Both the position numbers and the translations under genes were made by a program. DNA of 64,000 nt. Source: Phoronis australis (lineage: Eukaryota; Phoronida; Phoronidae). The notes under the pieces were generated by a model. The model was given only the letters and a program-made list of their open reading frames with translations, was not told where the DNA came from and ran no database searches. The stretch spans positions 583,326-647,325 of the forward strand of contig NMRA01000047.1 of NCBI GenBank assembly GCA_002633005.1, read 5' to 3'. Below are positions 45,543-55,446 of the stretch, in pieces. How positions within the stretch are numbered: the first letter of the stretch is position 1; the number at the start of each line of letters is the position of its first letter.

Positions 45543-47029
45543 CATTGTAGCACTATGCACTTGAGAACCTGAGGTGAATTTTGGAGTTGCGGAGGGCAGA
45601 GGTGCCTGTTGCGACATATGTTGTCGCATTCGACAACATTGTGATGCCTCATATTATCAACCGGTTGGAGCACCTACCTTTAGGGAAATTTCATGTCCAA
45701 GAACCCCTACTGCGTATCATCAAGTTTTTGTGAAGGTATAGTCAAATCCAATGTCGACTAGATACTCTTCCCATAGATGGGTGGGTGATACAGGGGATCG
45801 GAATGCTCATTAATTTAGGGTTCAAGTAGGGGGTTAACGGAATTTGGATGGAGTAAAACAACTAGTATGCCAAATTATTTTGTTTTCAAATCATGGTTCC
45901 CTGCAAACGTGAGAGATATACTCTCTAGATGTCAATTAAGGCTGTACCAAAGTGCGAAATCTATCACTAGTAAGTAAATATTTTTTATTGTTTTATTCTC
46001 TCAAATAACCCGATCATAACACAAGGTTCTTTCCCATGGTGTTTTCTGATTGACCTTTAAGAAAAGTCAAATTCGGGTAATGGAACGTGTGAGAACAAAT
46101 ATTTCCTGAATTGTCAGTGTTGAAAGTTGAAGAAGTGCTTTCTTCGAATGTCCAGTTTCAAGGTAATTATTTTATTGATCATTTACATAATTACTTCTAA
46201 TACGTGCTAATACGTGCTGCGATTACGATTTCATATTTCGTATGTTTCATGAAAAAGTAGTTCTTCGTTTTGCCTTGGGGGAACTGAAGTGTTCCCACAA
46301 TTTAGAATCGAATTGGAGAACAGGAAACAAACTTGCGAACAAACAGAGTACAGCTAAGACAAAAAACAGGGGGAACATTGCGTTGAGTCATTCTTTAATT
46401 TGGTAATGGTTTTGAAATGGAGTATCAGGGCATGTCAAGCATGGCGAGAATATTCAATGTTGGCTCAAAACAACAGAATTCGAAATCAAACAAATTCCGC
46501 TAGTTTGTCTTAACCTGTTGAGTACGGAAACAATGACTGATTGGTTTGATATGCTAAAACTTGGGCAACCAGTTTGATGCCTGTTATTCAGTGGAGAAAT
46601 CAGGACCTTGCGAGTGGTTACATGTCACTACTTCAAAGGTTCACCACTTCGATGCTTCATTATTCCTGAGTTTACTATAACTTTGAAAATCTGTTTGTGA
46701 GGCGGAGTTGACATGCATAAAGTGTTCACCTTTGTGTCCATTTGAAGAAGATAGTAATAGTTTCGACCCTGTCGTGCACGTGGTTTAGGTACGATTGGTA
46801 AGGTTGAGGAGCACCTGATAAACTTTCCAGTCGCTGAAAACGGAGGTTTTGACGCCGGCGGCGTTCTTAAACTTTGCAAACATGTGAAGAAAATAAAGTG
46901 ACAAAAACGTTCAAGTATTATATTTTGAAATGAGTCCATGACCCTAGACAATAACTCGTCACTTTTATTGTAATTCACATTGCTAAACCACCGTCTGGGA
47001 GGCCCGGCGTCGTTGCGCTCATTGTGATC
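45543..47029. other. Intron of copy 1, no coding motif
   Basis: The former intron between the two coding exons (45501-47686). The minus-strand open stretch at 46628-47101 (157 residues) has no family motif and ends in a low-complexity repeat, so I do not call it. Confidence 0.4.
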
Positions 47030-47264
47030 ATCGATCTTTTTTCTAAAAGTCGGGGAATCGCGCGTTTCCTTAGCACTGGGCGCTAAATCATCATTCTTCA
47101 AAAGTCGGGGATGGGCGCTTAACCGAGAGGTGGGAGTTAACTGGAAATCTTCAAAAATCGCAGAGGGGGCGCTTAACTGAGCAGTGGGCGATTAAATCGA
47201 AAATCCACCTAAAGTAAGGGGTGGGCGGTTAACTGAGCATGGGCGTTAACCCGAAAGTTTACGG
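47030..47264. repeat. Degenerate tandem repeat of gggcgcttaac units
   Basis: Words such as gggcgcttaac, gtgggcgattaa and gggcggttaactgagc recur about every 60 bp with spacers like gaaaatc. Non-coding, in the intron of copy 1. Confidence 0.6.
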
Positions 47265-47393
47265 TATATTTAGATAAAACCGAGCTGAGGAGCTAGAAAC
47301 CTAACTCAAGGGTCTAGCAGTGTGGCCCAGTGGGACTCGAACCCACGACCTCGAGTAAAGAAGGCGGGCACTTATCACACTAGGCCGCACTGC
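47265..47393 (-). mobile_element. tRNA-derived SINE head, minus strand
   Basis: The reverse-strand head matches the 3681 copy closely: B box gggttcgagtccc, then tgggccacactgctagaccc and agctcctcagctcggtttta. Slightly better preserved than the 3681 copy, but still lacks a clean acceptor stem. Confidence 0.75.
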
Positions 47394-47686
47394 CTCCTTG
47401 AGGGTTACAGACCTTTTATCTCTTATGAAGAGTAAGTGAAAAGATGAGTGAAAATAAGCGCCCGTGGCACTGGATTGGAACGGAAAATAACAAAGGCGAC
47501 ATGAAATTCGTTTTTTGTTCAGAAATTAGACAGTGAACCCTGAACGCTCTACAAGACCCCGGCAGCCATGACTGATGACTCGGCGTTCTCTCGACTCAAG
47601 TCTAGTTGTGGTGTATTGATACTTTTCCAACTAGAAATTCTCCAGTTTGCTTATCTTCATGTAAGATTAATTTTTCTTATTTACAG

Positions 47687-47845
47687 AAAGTCCCAGCAAA
47701 CCTGAAGAACTGCTTCAGCGACGGCACACCTTCCAAGGGCTGCAAGGACAAAGAACTTTGCGAGGAAGTATGTGCCCTCGGACAGACTCACATCAAGAGT
47801 ACACCGGATTTCATACTGAGATGTGGCTTCTTCGGAAAACCTTGA
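47687..47845 (+). CDS. Secreted cysteine-rich protein, copy 1, last exon (module 2)
   Basis: The acceptor is ttatttacag ending at 47686; the exon runs 159 bp in phase 0 to TGA at 47843-47845 and encodes 52 residues. It begins KVPANLKNCFSDG. It carries C-x9-C-x5-C-x3-C (NCFSDGTPSKGC, KDKELCEEVC) plus one more Cys in FILRCGFFGKP. The same spacing and the C-F-x-D-G-x-P start are in the end of the first coding exon (SSCFFDGKPTSTC, then PECMKWC), so the exons carry duplicated modules. Copy 2 has an exon of identical length at 61138-61296. Because the donor at 45501 is mutated, whether this exon still joins copy 1 transcripts is uncertain. Confidence 0.75.
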   Translation, partial: KVPANLKNCFSDGTPSKGCKDKELCEEVCALGQTHIKSTPDFILRCGFFGKP

Positions 47846-48054
47846 AACACGAAATTAAGAAAATGCCTTAGTGAGTTAGTGTTCTGATAGTAAATAATTC
47901 ATTCTGTAACCTGGTTTAAAGACCTTGACATTGCCTCTAACAAGCATCTTAAAAGCACAGGAAGTTCTCACTGGGTTTTTCCTAACACAACACACATCAA
48001 TGTGCTTGTCAACTTTTCTTCATTGTGTCAAACGCGTTTGCAAAGAATAAGAAG

Positions 48055-48480
48055 CCCTGCAGATGAGCACAGGAACTTTATTATGTATTTTATTTTAGGC
48101 CTTCTCTCTCCTACTGAAAAGCAAGGTGGGCTATAAACAGGGTGCAAAAACATAAAATTGCCACTTTTCCCCCCAAAGCCATCACTCCGTAGCCGATTTG
48201 TGAGTTAAGCCAATATTATATTGTGAAAGCAAATTTCTTACAGATTCCAAAATCTGATCCAACCATTTTTTGAAATTCTGTCTTGTTTGAAGGCTAACTG
48301 AAATCGCAATCGATTTTTCGTTCGCTACCCAGCAAGGCACAAATGAAACAGGGGCCGCAAATTTGAAGAACACTGCAGCTACAGACGTGCAAGTGGTCTT
48401 TTCTCGTTCCCAACAGATTTAAAAACTCAAATACCGGTAAACCAGACTCACTAATCCTACATGCAACACCTATATCAAAA
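48055..48480. repeat. Dispersed repeat shared with 26868-27340
   Basis: Begins cctgcagatgagcacaggaa and ends with aagaacactgcagctacag and cccttacctggcc. Same orientation as the 26868 copy and strongly diverged. Confidence 0.65.
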
Positions 48481-48504
48481 CTCCCCCCTTACCTGGCCTA
48501 TCCC

Positions 48505-48820
48505 AGTGGCGGATTTTGGGGGGCAAGGGGGCCATGACCCCGCCCCTAAAATTCTACCAGATACCATTTGGGATTTCGGAGTTCGGCTGCGAATTGCTCG
48601 GGGCTCGGAGGGGGGGGGCGCGAATAAAAAATGCATAGGCTTGAACAAACCCTGTTTACCGTCTTTTTTTTAGTCAACAGGTCCGCAAATCCCAAGAATC
48701 ACAAAAATTCGAGACTCCTCCATTAGTCTGGGCGGGCGCATCTGCCAAAATTTTGGTTATTCCTGTGCTCTGCCCCCCCCTCTAACTCAAAATCCTGAAT
48801 CCGCCCCTGTAACCCTGGAA
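48505..48820. mobile_element. GGCGGATTTAG-type MITE, longer copy
   Basis: Left end gtggcggattttgggggg; right end ccccccctctaactcaaaat, then cctgaatccgcccctg. Same family as 11060-11217, with about 160 bp more interior. Confidence 0.75.
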
Positions 48821-48884
48821 TTTAATTTTTGGTTTGCCGCAGGTGTAGCCTATAGTCAATAACAAATGCAGGCAGCCTAGCACA

Positions 48885-49040
48885 CGTTGGACCAGACGTG
48901 CGCAGGGCGCCCACCTGGACCATTTCACTGCTCATCGAGAACCATTTCTGTGCTCTCTTCATATATAACCAATCTGACTTAAGGATCTAACAGTGTGTCC
49001 CAGTGGGACTCGAACCCACGACCTTCGCCCTAACTGTTCA
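48885..49040 (-). mobile_element. tRNA-derived SINE, head and body, minus strand
   Basis: The reverse strand has the B box gggttcgagtccc, then cactgggacacactg, and the body ccaggtgggcgccctgcgc, then gtctggtcc. Same family as 3681-3885. Confidence 0.7.
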
Positions 49041-49119
49041 GTGACACCTTGAGCACCCCTTCGTCACTCAGATAAACATTAGAGATGCTGTTCTTACAAT
49101 ACACATTCTTAGTGACATG

Positions 49120-49375
49120 CACGCACCCAGAGGGGGTTCGGGGGGGCTCGAACGAGCACCCCATTTGGCGAAGTGGTCAAAAAGGTCCGCCTCAGAGAAA
49201 CAGAAACTCCGAAAAAGTAGAAAACAAGACAAAAGTCCACTAAGAACACCGGAACTACCAAATTTTGGGAATACACAATTCATAGCTCTGAACGTACCCG
49301 TGAATTTTCGTAAAAGGTCCACATTCTAAAAAATTCGAGCTCCATCATTATTTTAGGCTGGGCGCGCATGAGTGG
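49120..49375. repeat. Dispersed repeat ending gggggctcgttcgag, copy 3 (inverted)
   Basis: gggggggctcgaacgagcac at the left; ccggaactaccaaattttgg and taggctgggcgcgcatg to the right. Reverse orientation relative to 18745 and 21895. Confidence 0.65.
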
Positions 49376-50732
49376 TACCAGCCCTTGGTTCATTTTCAAT
49401 ATGAGAACAAATAAAAAGATTCAGCGTGGTTATCAACAATAGAATTGGTATGGCCATTATTAAGTAGAATTTGCTTTATGCATTGGATTTCAACATTGAA
49501 TGTATTCTAATCAGATGCACCAGATATCGTGCCCACCAGTGATGAAGTTGAGAGGACAGCAAACCCGGTTTTGGCCTATTAAAAAATATTTAAAATCACA
49601 ATTCCATGAAACAAAATAATGATCTATATCGCTTGACAACCCTCAAACGTTTGTAGGAAGATTTGAAAACTCCTTTCGAAGTCTGCAATACGGGCAAGTG
49701 TGACTTATGTGTTTAGAGAAATACAAGGCAACTGTGGAGAAATACCAAACACAAAGAATCATAATACGCAATCTGTGACTTAGGGGGTATAACTTTTTAG
49801 TTGATTCTTGCTTTTATGTTTCAAGATTTGTACCAATGGTGCATTAACAGGTGACAGATCGAATATTGGTTGCGATCCAAAAAACGGAATTCAATATCCG
49901 CCGCGTGAATTGGGTCTATATGTTCACAAAGAAGATATGTTATACGGGACATCCACACATAAGTTATGTTACCATTTATACAAATAATCCAGCAAGTGCA
50001 TCTACCAGCCGAAGCGCATATTTCAAAGTGAACACGCAATAAAGGCAGTATGGGAATACTGGCATGACCCATCCGAGGAAGTGTAACCAGTGCCATAACA
50101 GTTAAGACCATGTACAGAAATATATACGGGGAATAGCAATGTACAAGTAAAACTGGTAATATGAAAGTTAACAATGAAAACTGAGATGAAAGTATTTGAC
50201 TAGGTATTGAAAAGACTGCAAAATTAACTTTTGGGGCGCAGGCTGCGACGACTGACCTGACCCCAAAGTAGGCAGAAACAAAGATAGGTTGAAACCACAG
50301 TCCTGTCGTAGTAGGAGGAGGCTAAAAAGTAAAAAGGGGAGAAATGAGGAGCTGAAAATACAGACAGGAAGGTATTGGGTACCCTAGTTAAGAGGAAAAA
50401 GTATACAAGCGGATGTAGTTTTTAGTGCATCAGAGTTCCAGCGACCCATGCGCTGGATCACCGGTTCAGGAATGCCACAACTTGCCGCTGACGAGGCTGC
50501 TCCGATGCGAAATCTATGCTAATTAAAAGACTTGGTGTCGAGGAAACTACTGTAGCCAGTGAACATTGATGTGAAGCAGGTGCTGTAACGGGGAGCCCGG
50601 AGTGGGCTAAAAAGTAGAAAGGTACAAAGTTAGGGCGGCGGGGAAATTGGGGAGATGGGATGTAAAGGATAGCATAGGGAAACTGGGTCAGAGCTGTGCT
50701 TGAAAGTACGGATGGTGATGACTTCGGAGTCG
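49376..50732. other. No gene recognised
   Basis: Intergenic DNA. A plus-strand open stretch at 49851-50042 follows an acceptor-like cattaacag and contains YTNNPASASTSRSAYFKVN, but has no family motif and no partner exon. Confidence 0.25.
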
Positions 50733-50815
50733 TCAGATGGCTATGGTGGGGCGTTGAGAGGAAAGTGTCGCCGTAAAATTACGCTCGTAATTACGAGAAT
50801 TGACCTTACAACACG
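50733..50815. mobile_element. Fragment of the ttacgctcgtaa MITE family
   Basis: tatggtggggcgttgagagg, then aaagtgtcgccg and ttacgctcgtaattacgag match one terminus of the 3940-4545 element. The rest of the element is absent. Confidence 0.75.
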
Positions 50816-50875
50816 CTATACCGTGATGGGGTTTCATTTCCGGGAGCAACCAAACCCTAACAAAAATGAACTTAA

Positions 50876-51022
50876 AGGCGAAGGCAACCTTTTTCCATGT
50901 CATTTTGAGCTAAAATAAAGTTGGTTGGTTAGCCTAGACATATTTTCCGCTTAATTACAGCTTTTCGTAATTTTATAAATTACTCGTCCGCAACTCCGGA
51001 AGTGACGTTTTAGGAGGCAAGC
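50876..51022. repeat. Left TIR of the THAP transposon
   Basis: From aggcgaaggcaaccttttt to aggaggcaagc, including ggaagtgacgtttt. Reverse complement of 52391-52537. Confidence 0.92.
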
Positions 51023-51209
51023 GTTTCCCGTCACTTGGTTTTGCATTGACTTTACCGTGCGAATCTGTTCTATTCTACTTTTGTCTTGTTCTCTTTTTCA
51101 ACAATTGTCGCCACCACTTTCCATCGGCGAGTATTCTGAGGCAAGATCGGTTAGTAGAGAACTCAACTACGTTGGATTTAGGGATTGTTTAGTGTGTTGT
51201 AAGCTGAAA

Positions 51210-51574
51210 ATGGCTGGAATCAGTGACCCGTATCACAGTGACAGTAGTGTGACGAGGATTTTTTTCACGGACATTCAGTGGGTGGGTACATGTTCGAGCC
51301 TGAGTATAACGAGGCAGAGTACGCACAGGCACAGGGAGCTATTAAGAGAAACGAGGCGGCTACTGAGGACAGACGTGGTGACACATCTTGGTGCAAATGC
51401 ACTGTGTGCGTTGTTATGCCTACCTCAATGGAATGCTTGTGCTGTTCAGAGTTCGACGAGGCCAAGCCACTACTGGACATGGTTAAGTGGACCTCCGGCA
51501 TACCACGGACAGAGGAAAATCTGTCCCACTTGCTAGAGTGTCCCTCGACACACTCCTACTGGATGGTGACCTGA
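51210..51574 (+). pseudogene. Cysteine-rich ORF like the P2X7 receptor cytoplasmic (ballast) domain, frameshifted
   Basis: It starts at ATG 51210 (MAGISDPYHSDSSV), then a shift near 51250 moves to the frame that reads GYMFEPEYNEAEY, an R-x-G-x-T-x-W stretch, and WCKCTVCVVMPTS followed by MECLCC (about 51390-51446). This W-C-x-C-x2-C, then E-x-x-CC pattern is the core of the zinc-binding cysteine-rich domain that forms the intracellular ballast of P2X7 and also exists as stand-alone proteins in invertebrates. The part after the CC motif is short and loses resemblance; it stops at 51572-51574, overlapping the THAP gene's 3' end. Either a transposon accessory gene or a captured domain. There is no channel part, so this is not a P2X receptor. 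Confidence 0.6.
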
Positions 51575-52272
51575 GCACCCAAACTGCTTACACCGTGTCG
51601 TGTGACTCCCTCGCCACACACCTGGCACCTTCTAAATAGCTCCAACACTTTAGACAAGTCCACAATAAACATTTCAAAGTTTGGCTCACCGATCTGTTCA
51701 CTGGACGACGAACTGTCCTCTTCACTGGGTGTCGAACTGAGCCTGTAATCACTCCCACTACTCAATATCGCTGCAGGGCTGCTTAGAGGCTCTGGGCTGG
51801 AGAAAACAGCACAGGGCGAATCACTACTGGTTCCAGGAATTGCACGCTCTGGGGTACGTTCGGAGGCACGGGTGACAGTAGATGAAGTGCCTCCACTGGC
51901 TCCAGTCACTGTACTGGCCACAGCTCGCGAGGCTTCTCGCTTCAAAAACGCACTTCTCGGGGGTGGCGACGGGGCACTGCCGGGAATCAACACAGACGGA
52001 ATGGCATCCTTCTTCAGGCGTTGTTTCGCAGGGACCTTCATCAGTTCAGCGTACAAATCCCTTTCGTAATCGGACGGCAGAAAGTGCTTGCCACACACAC
52101 GGTAATTCTCCACTGCTTTGTACGTTGCGTGGACGGGTAACGCTGCGTTCTTCACACGAACGAGCCAAGTACGGCGAAGTGTGTCATCCATCGGAAAGCG
52201 ATGCAAAGGCACTCCCAAAGCGCGCGTGAGCCGATAATTACTACATCCCGGTACGCAGCAACAGTGTGGCAT
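51556..52272 (-). CDS. THAP zinc-finger protein, N-terminal part of a Kolobok-like transposase
   Basis: 238 residues from ATG at 52272. The THAP domain (about 1-97) is complete: Cys5 and Cys10 (C-x4-C), the FP pair at 26-27, Trp36, Cys60 and His63 (VCGKHF), and Pro92 in the DAIPSVL segment, the conserved C-terminal Pro. It binds zinc and the transposon ends in related transposases. A Ser/Pro-rich linker (about 100-195) follows, then a C-x2-C start (RRCQVCGEGVTRHG) like the second Cys motif of these transposases. The protein then stops where several hundred catalytic residues would be expected. It may be a deletion product able to bind the TIRs and act as a repressor; that is inference. The open frame shows no lesion, so it is young. 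Confidence 0.88.
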   Translation of the reverse strand: MPHCCCVPGCSNYRLTRALGVPLHRFPMDDTLRRTWLVRVKNAALPVHATYKAVENYRVCGKHFLPSDYERDLYAELMKVPAKQRLKKDAIPSVLIPGSAPSPPPRSAFLKREASRAVASTVTGASGGTSSTVTRASERTPERAIPGTSSDSPCAVFSSPEPLSSPAAILSSGSDYRLSSTPSEEDSSSSSEQIGEPNFEMFIVDLSKVLELFRRCQVCGEGVTRHGVSSLGAQVTIQ

Positions 52273-52390
52273 GTTGACTGACTAGTAAATGAAAGCAAAC
52301 GACGACGGAACTTAACACAACCGAGGTAGAACAATGACTGACTCGGCAGCTCTCACAGTCAGACTATATGAAAAGAAATTGGCGCGAAAT

Positions 52391-52537
52391 GCTTGCCTCC
52401 CAAAACGTCACTTCCGGAGTAGCGGACGAGTAATTAATAAAATTATGAAAAGCTGTAATTAAGTGGAAAATATGTCTAGGATAACCAACCAACCTTATTT
52501 TAGCTCAAAATGACATGGAAAAAGGTTGCCTTCGCCT
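52391..52537. repeat. Right TIR of the THAP transposon
   Basis: From gcttgcctcccaaaacgtca to ggttgccttcgcct. It lies just upstream of the THAP start codon, so it likely holds the promoter. Confidence 0.92.
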
Positions 52538-52541
52538 TTAA

Positions 52542-53884
52542 GTTTTCATCGAAGAACCTAAGATTTTGGTCTGAAAAACTTAGTTTTCAATCACAAAAAT
52601 TTAAGTTTTTGGCAAAAACTTAAGTATTTTGGAACAATTTTTTGAACATCGTTTAACAAAAATAGAGGTTAATTGCAGAAAATAAAATGCACTTCCTCAA
52701 AATACAATAATTCCTTAGAATAAAACAGCATGTGTGAAATACAAGAACACCAAAAACCAAAGACATTTCAGAAATCAGTTCATCAAGGGTCATAAACACA
52801 ATGCGGTCTATAACAATTCGTGAGAATTGAGGAATACAAATGGAATGTGCATACAGAGAAATCACTACCAAATCATGAAATACAACCAAAGAAAAAGTGA
52901 TTTCATGGCCAGGAAGGGTTACAACAAAAGCCTATGCTTTACCAGTACTACTAAAATTACAGCAATGGCGCCAGGAATAACAAATCACTTAACATGCAAA
53001 TCTAAGAATATTCTCAGAAACAAGAGCATAAAGTAAAACGTAACAGGGAACTGAAAGTTTATCGGCAATGGTCACAGATGTGATTCTGGGAAGTACAATC
53101 CTTGTGCTAGAAATAGTGCCTACAATTACATGTACCTATCAGTTTTCAACCGTTCAAAATATCCATTTAAAAGTCAAAGTTTCGTTTTTGTTGACAATCA
53201 TATTATTAGTAAACCCAATACACCCCATGGTGGGAACAAGTTTCACTAAAAGTAATCCCAAGTACAAACTCATTATAAGAGGTGGAAATCAGAAAACTTA
53301 GACATTCAATTACAAAGTTATTCACTTTTCTTTAATTTAAAGCTACTCTACCTCATACATATCTATGTTACACCACAAGCCATTTAATCTTATTTAGATG
53401 CATATGCTCGCTTAGCTTCATAAGCAAATAATCCTTGTTTTGTGCCTACAAACGCGCGTTTCTGAGATCAGATAATTGAATTCATGAGCTACACTTCATA
53501 AAAGCGTACGTTCTGTTGTCTGGGTAGCTGCTCTTATCCAGCGATTGTCAAAGCCACACTCCGCAATAAAGACACCGAAATTAAATAAGAGACGAGTAAA
53601 AGCTACAAGTTAACTTGCTGGATATTTATTGTTTGTTTATATAACACTGATTTGTAAACCTCGTATGCACATACTGACGAACATACAGTACAAGTGTACA
53701 AGTTTAATCGAAGCATGCACTGCAAATTGTCACTTTCCAGTTGTTTTGAATGGAATTTTAAACCCGGCCTGGATTCTTTAATAAGACATCCAAAACAACT
53801 TTAATCTACGCAACGTGATTACAAAATATGCACATGGTAACCTATGCAATGGCAATCTAGAGCAAACCGTGCATATAACAAAAC
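52542..53884. other. No gene recognised
   Basis: AT-rich intergenic DNA. Short open stretches at 52653-53301 lack motifs. Confidence 0.35.
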
Positions 53885-53888
53885 TTAA

Positions 53889-54478
53889 AGGAGAATGCCA
53901 CCCAAAAAACAACTTATTTTGTATCAATTTAGATCGAGTAGTTCTACTCTATAACGGCACGTTCGGTTGCGTTACCTGACACCTGACGGCAGACGGATGT
54001 GTTGAAATTATCCAATGACGTCATTGGTTTCACACGCAGTCTGTTCAGCAGTTCACGACACGGGTTACTGGTGTTAGCTTATCGCTTGAATTCATTGTTT
54101 AATACCTATAAATCATCAAACTTCAATATAAAACCATTAAAAATACACCGAGTTCTTACAAAAACGTGCTATTTTATTTCGCTGTTACGGATTTATTGGT
54201 ATTTGGACACACCGACTAGCCTACAAAGTTCGGCAGGCCAAATGAACAAAGTCAGTAGCAGGAGTTTGATGTCTGTTCGGAGATAAATTCGAAGTATTCT
54301 TCCGTGAAATACAGACAAGAAAACCTAGATCTGTGTTGTTTAGACTTGTGATTTTTTGAGTTCTAAACACACGAAACGCTTGTTATCCCGGCCAGTGGCT
54401 CGGAACCCGATCAAGCCCGTCGCGGCCGGACTGACTCGTTATCCTGGCCAGTGGCTCGGAACCCGATCTGCCCACAGA
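53889..54478 (-). mobile_element. Kolobok-like TTAA repeat, copy E, truncated
   Basis: TTAA at 53885-53888, then aggagaatgccaccc. It aligns with the start of copies D and F up to about 54478, where similarity ends abruptly, so the THAP half is missing. It contains the full palindrome ccaatgacgtcattgg at 54012-54027. The open stretch 53999-54286 is shared with other copies and is not a gene. Confidence 0.8.
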
Positions 54479-55442
54479 TGGCCCTTGATTAGTAAGTATA
54501 AATGAATTACTTGAAATTTATGTCTTGTGTTGAGAACAATGTTTTATCTGACGTCTTTATGTGTGCGTACAGGTAGTTTGAAATATCTGAATTTGCTGGG
54601 AACTTAACACTGACGTCTTAAATATCCTTTACCTGTGGATGAAGTCACTATTTCACCTTTCTTTGCCCTTACATGCTTTAGCGCCTCCTACATTCCGTAT
54701 TTATAAGAGTAAGAGAAAAAGTAACATAGTGGGCGCTGCAATTAGTTGAACTATAGCTTCCTGTTAATCGATTAGAACGTTCCTACCAAAGATTCTGGTA
54801 AATTGAGGTTCGAAGCAAGTTTCTCTAGGCAAAGAGAACATGCCCCTCCTGACATGCGGAGGTCATTCCAGTCAGTCCATATTTACTCAACGCACAACTA
54901 GGTCAAGCTGCACCCAAATTAACTATCACTTTCGTCACGACACTGAAAGATTTGTTTTTAATTAAACCAGTCGAACTTGTATTGAATATCGCAAACTTCT
55001 GCGACATTCTAGTATTCCACAGCCCGGTATAAATTCGAAATCATGTACTCAAGCACCTCAATCAGATCAGGCAGATTTTCCTTATTTGCGTTGAATAATT
55101 TGGTTCAATGCAAGTTAACACGTTGACTGGTGTGAGTTCACTTGGGTAGCGGAATGTCCTTTCGTATTCTATAATTTAGATCCTTCCTACAAACCTGAGC
55201 AATCGTTTAAAATAGGCAGCCAAAACCAAATGACGAAAAAATTATTCAGATCGATTCAATAGTTACATTGCCATTGATGATTCCTAATTTTGAAAAATGG
55301 CAAGTGGTACTTGCAAATTGTTGACTGAGATTTTAAAACCAGGAGCTGCCAAGATTTGCTATGAACACAGAGAAGCACACACAACGATTGACAGTAACCA
55401 CAGTCTGTTGATAACGGGAGTATTTGTTCAAGTTGGAAGGAA
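54479..55442. other. No gene recognised
   Basis: Intergenic DNA without features beyond AT-richness. Confidence 0.35.
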
Positions 55443-55446
55443 TTAA

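Larger units (their letters stand above)
50876..52537 (-). mobile_element. TTAA-flanked THAP transposon (Kolobok-like), 1.66 kb, long TIRs
   Basis: TTAA at 50872-50875, then aggcgaaggcaacc; the other end ggttgccttcgcct, then TTAA at 52538-52541. The inverted repeats are about 147 bp (50876-51022 and 52391-52537) and align with few differences. Two genes lie inside, converging tail to tail with a 19 bp overlap: a THAP protein (52272-51556, minus) and a P2X7-ballast-like ORF (51210-51574, plus). TTAA targets plus a THAP DNA-binding domain are the hallmarks of the Kolobok superfamily. No catalytic domain is present, so this copy looks like an internal-deletion derivative. The first 14 terminal bases resemble those of the dispersed repeats (aggagaatgccacc). 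Confidence 0.88.

Noticed and set aside
46628-47101. 157-codon minus-strand ORF as a gene
   Set aside because: Lies in the intron of the cysteine-rich gene, partly on a degenerate tandem repeat, with no motif.
49851-50042. Possible terminal exon after an acceptor-like cattaacag
   Set aside because: No domain, no partner exons and no similar copy; kept only as a note.
51210-51574. A true P2X receptor gene
   Set aside because: No transmembrane helices or channel ectodomain are present; only the cysteine-rich intracellular-type domain, within transposon ends.
50876-52537. P element or piggyBac instead of Kolobok
   Set aside because: P elements make 8 bp duplications, and piggyBac has TTAA but no THAP domain. 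THAP together with TTAA points to Kolobok, although the catalytic domain is missing, so this is not final.
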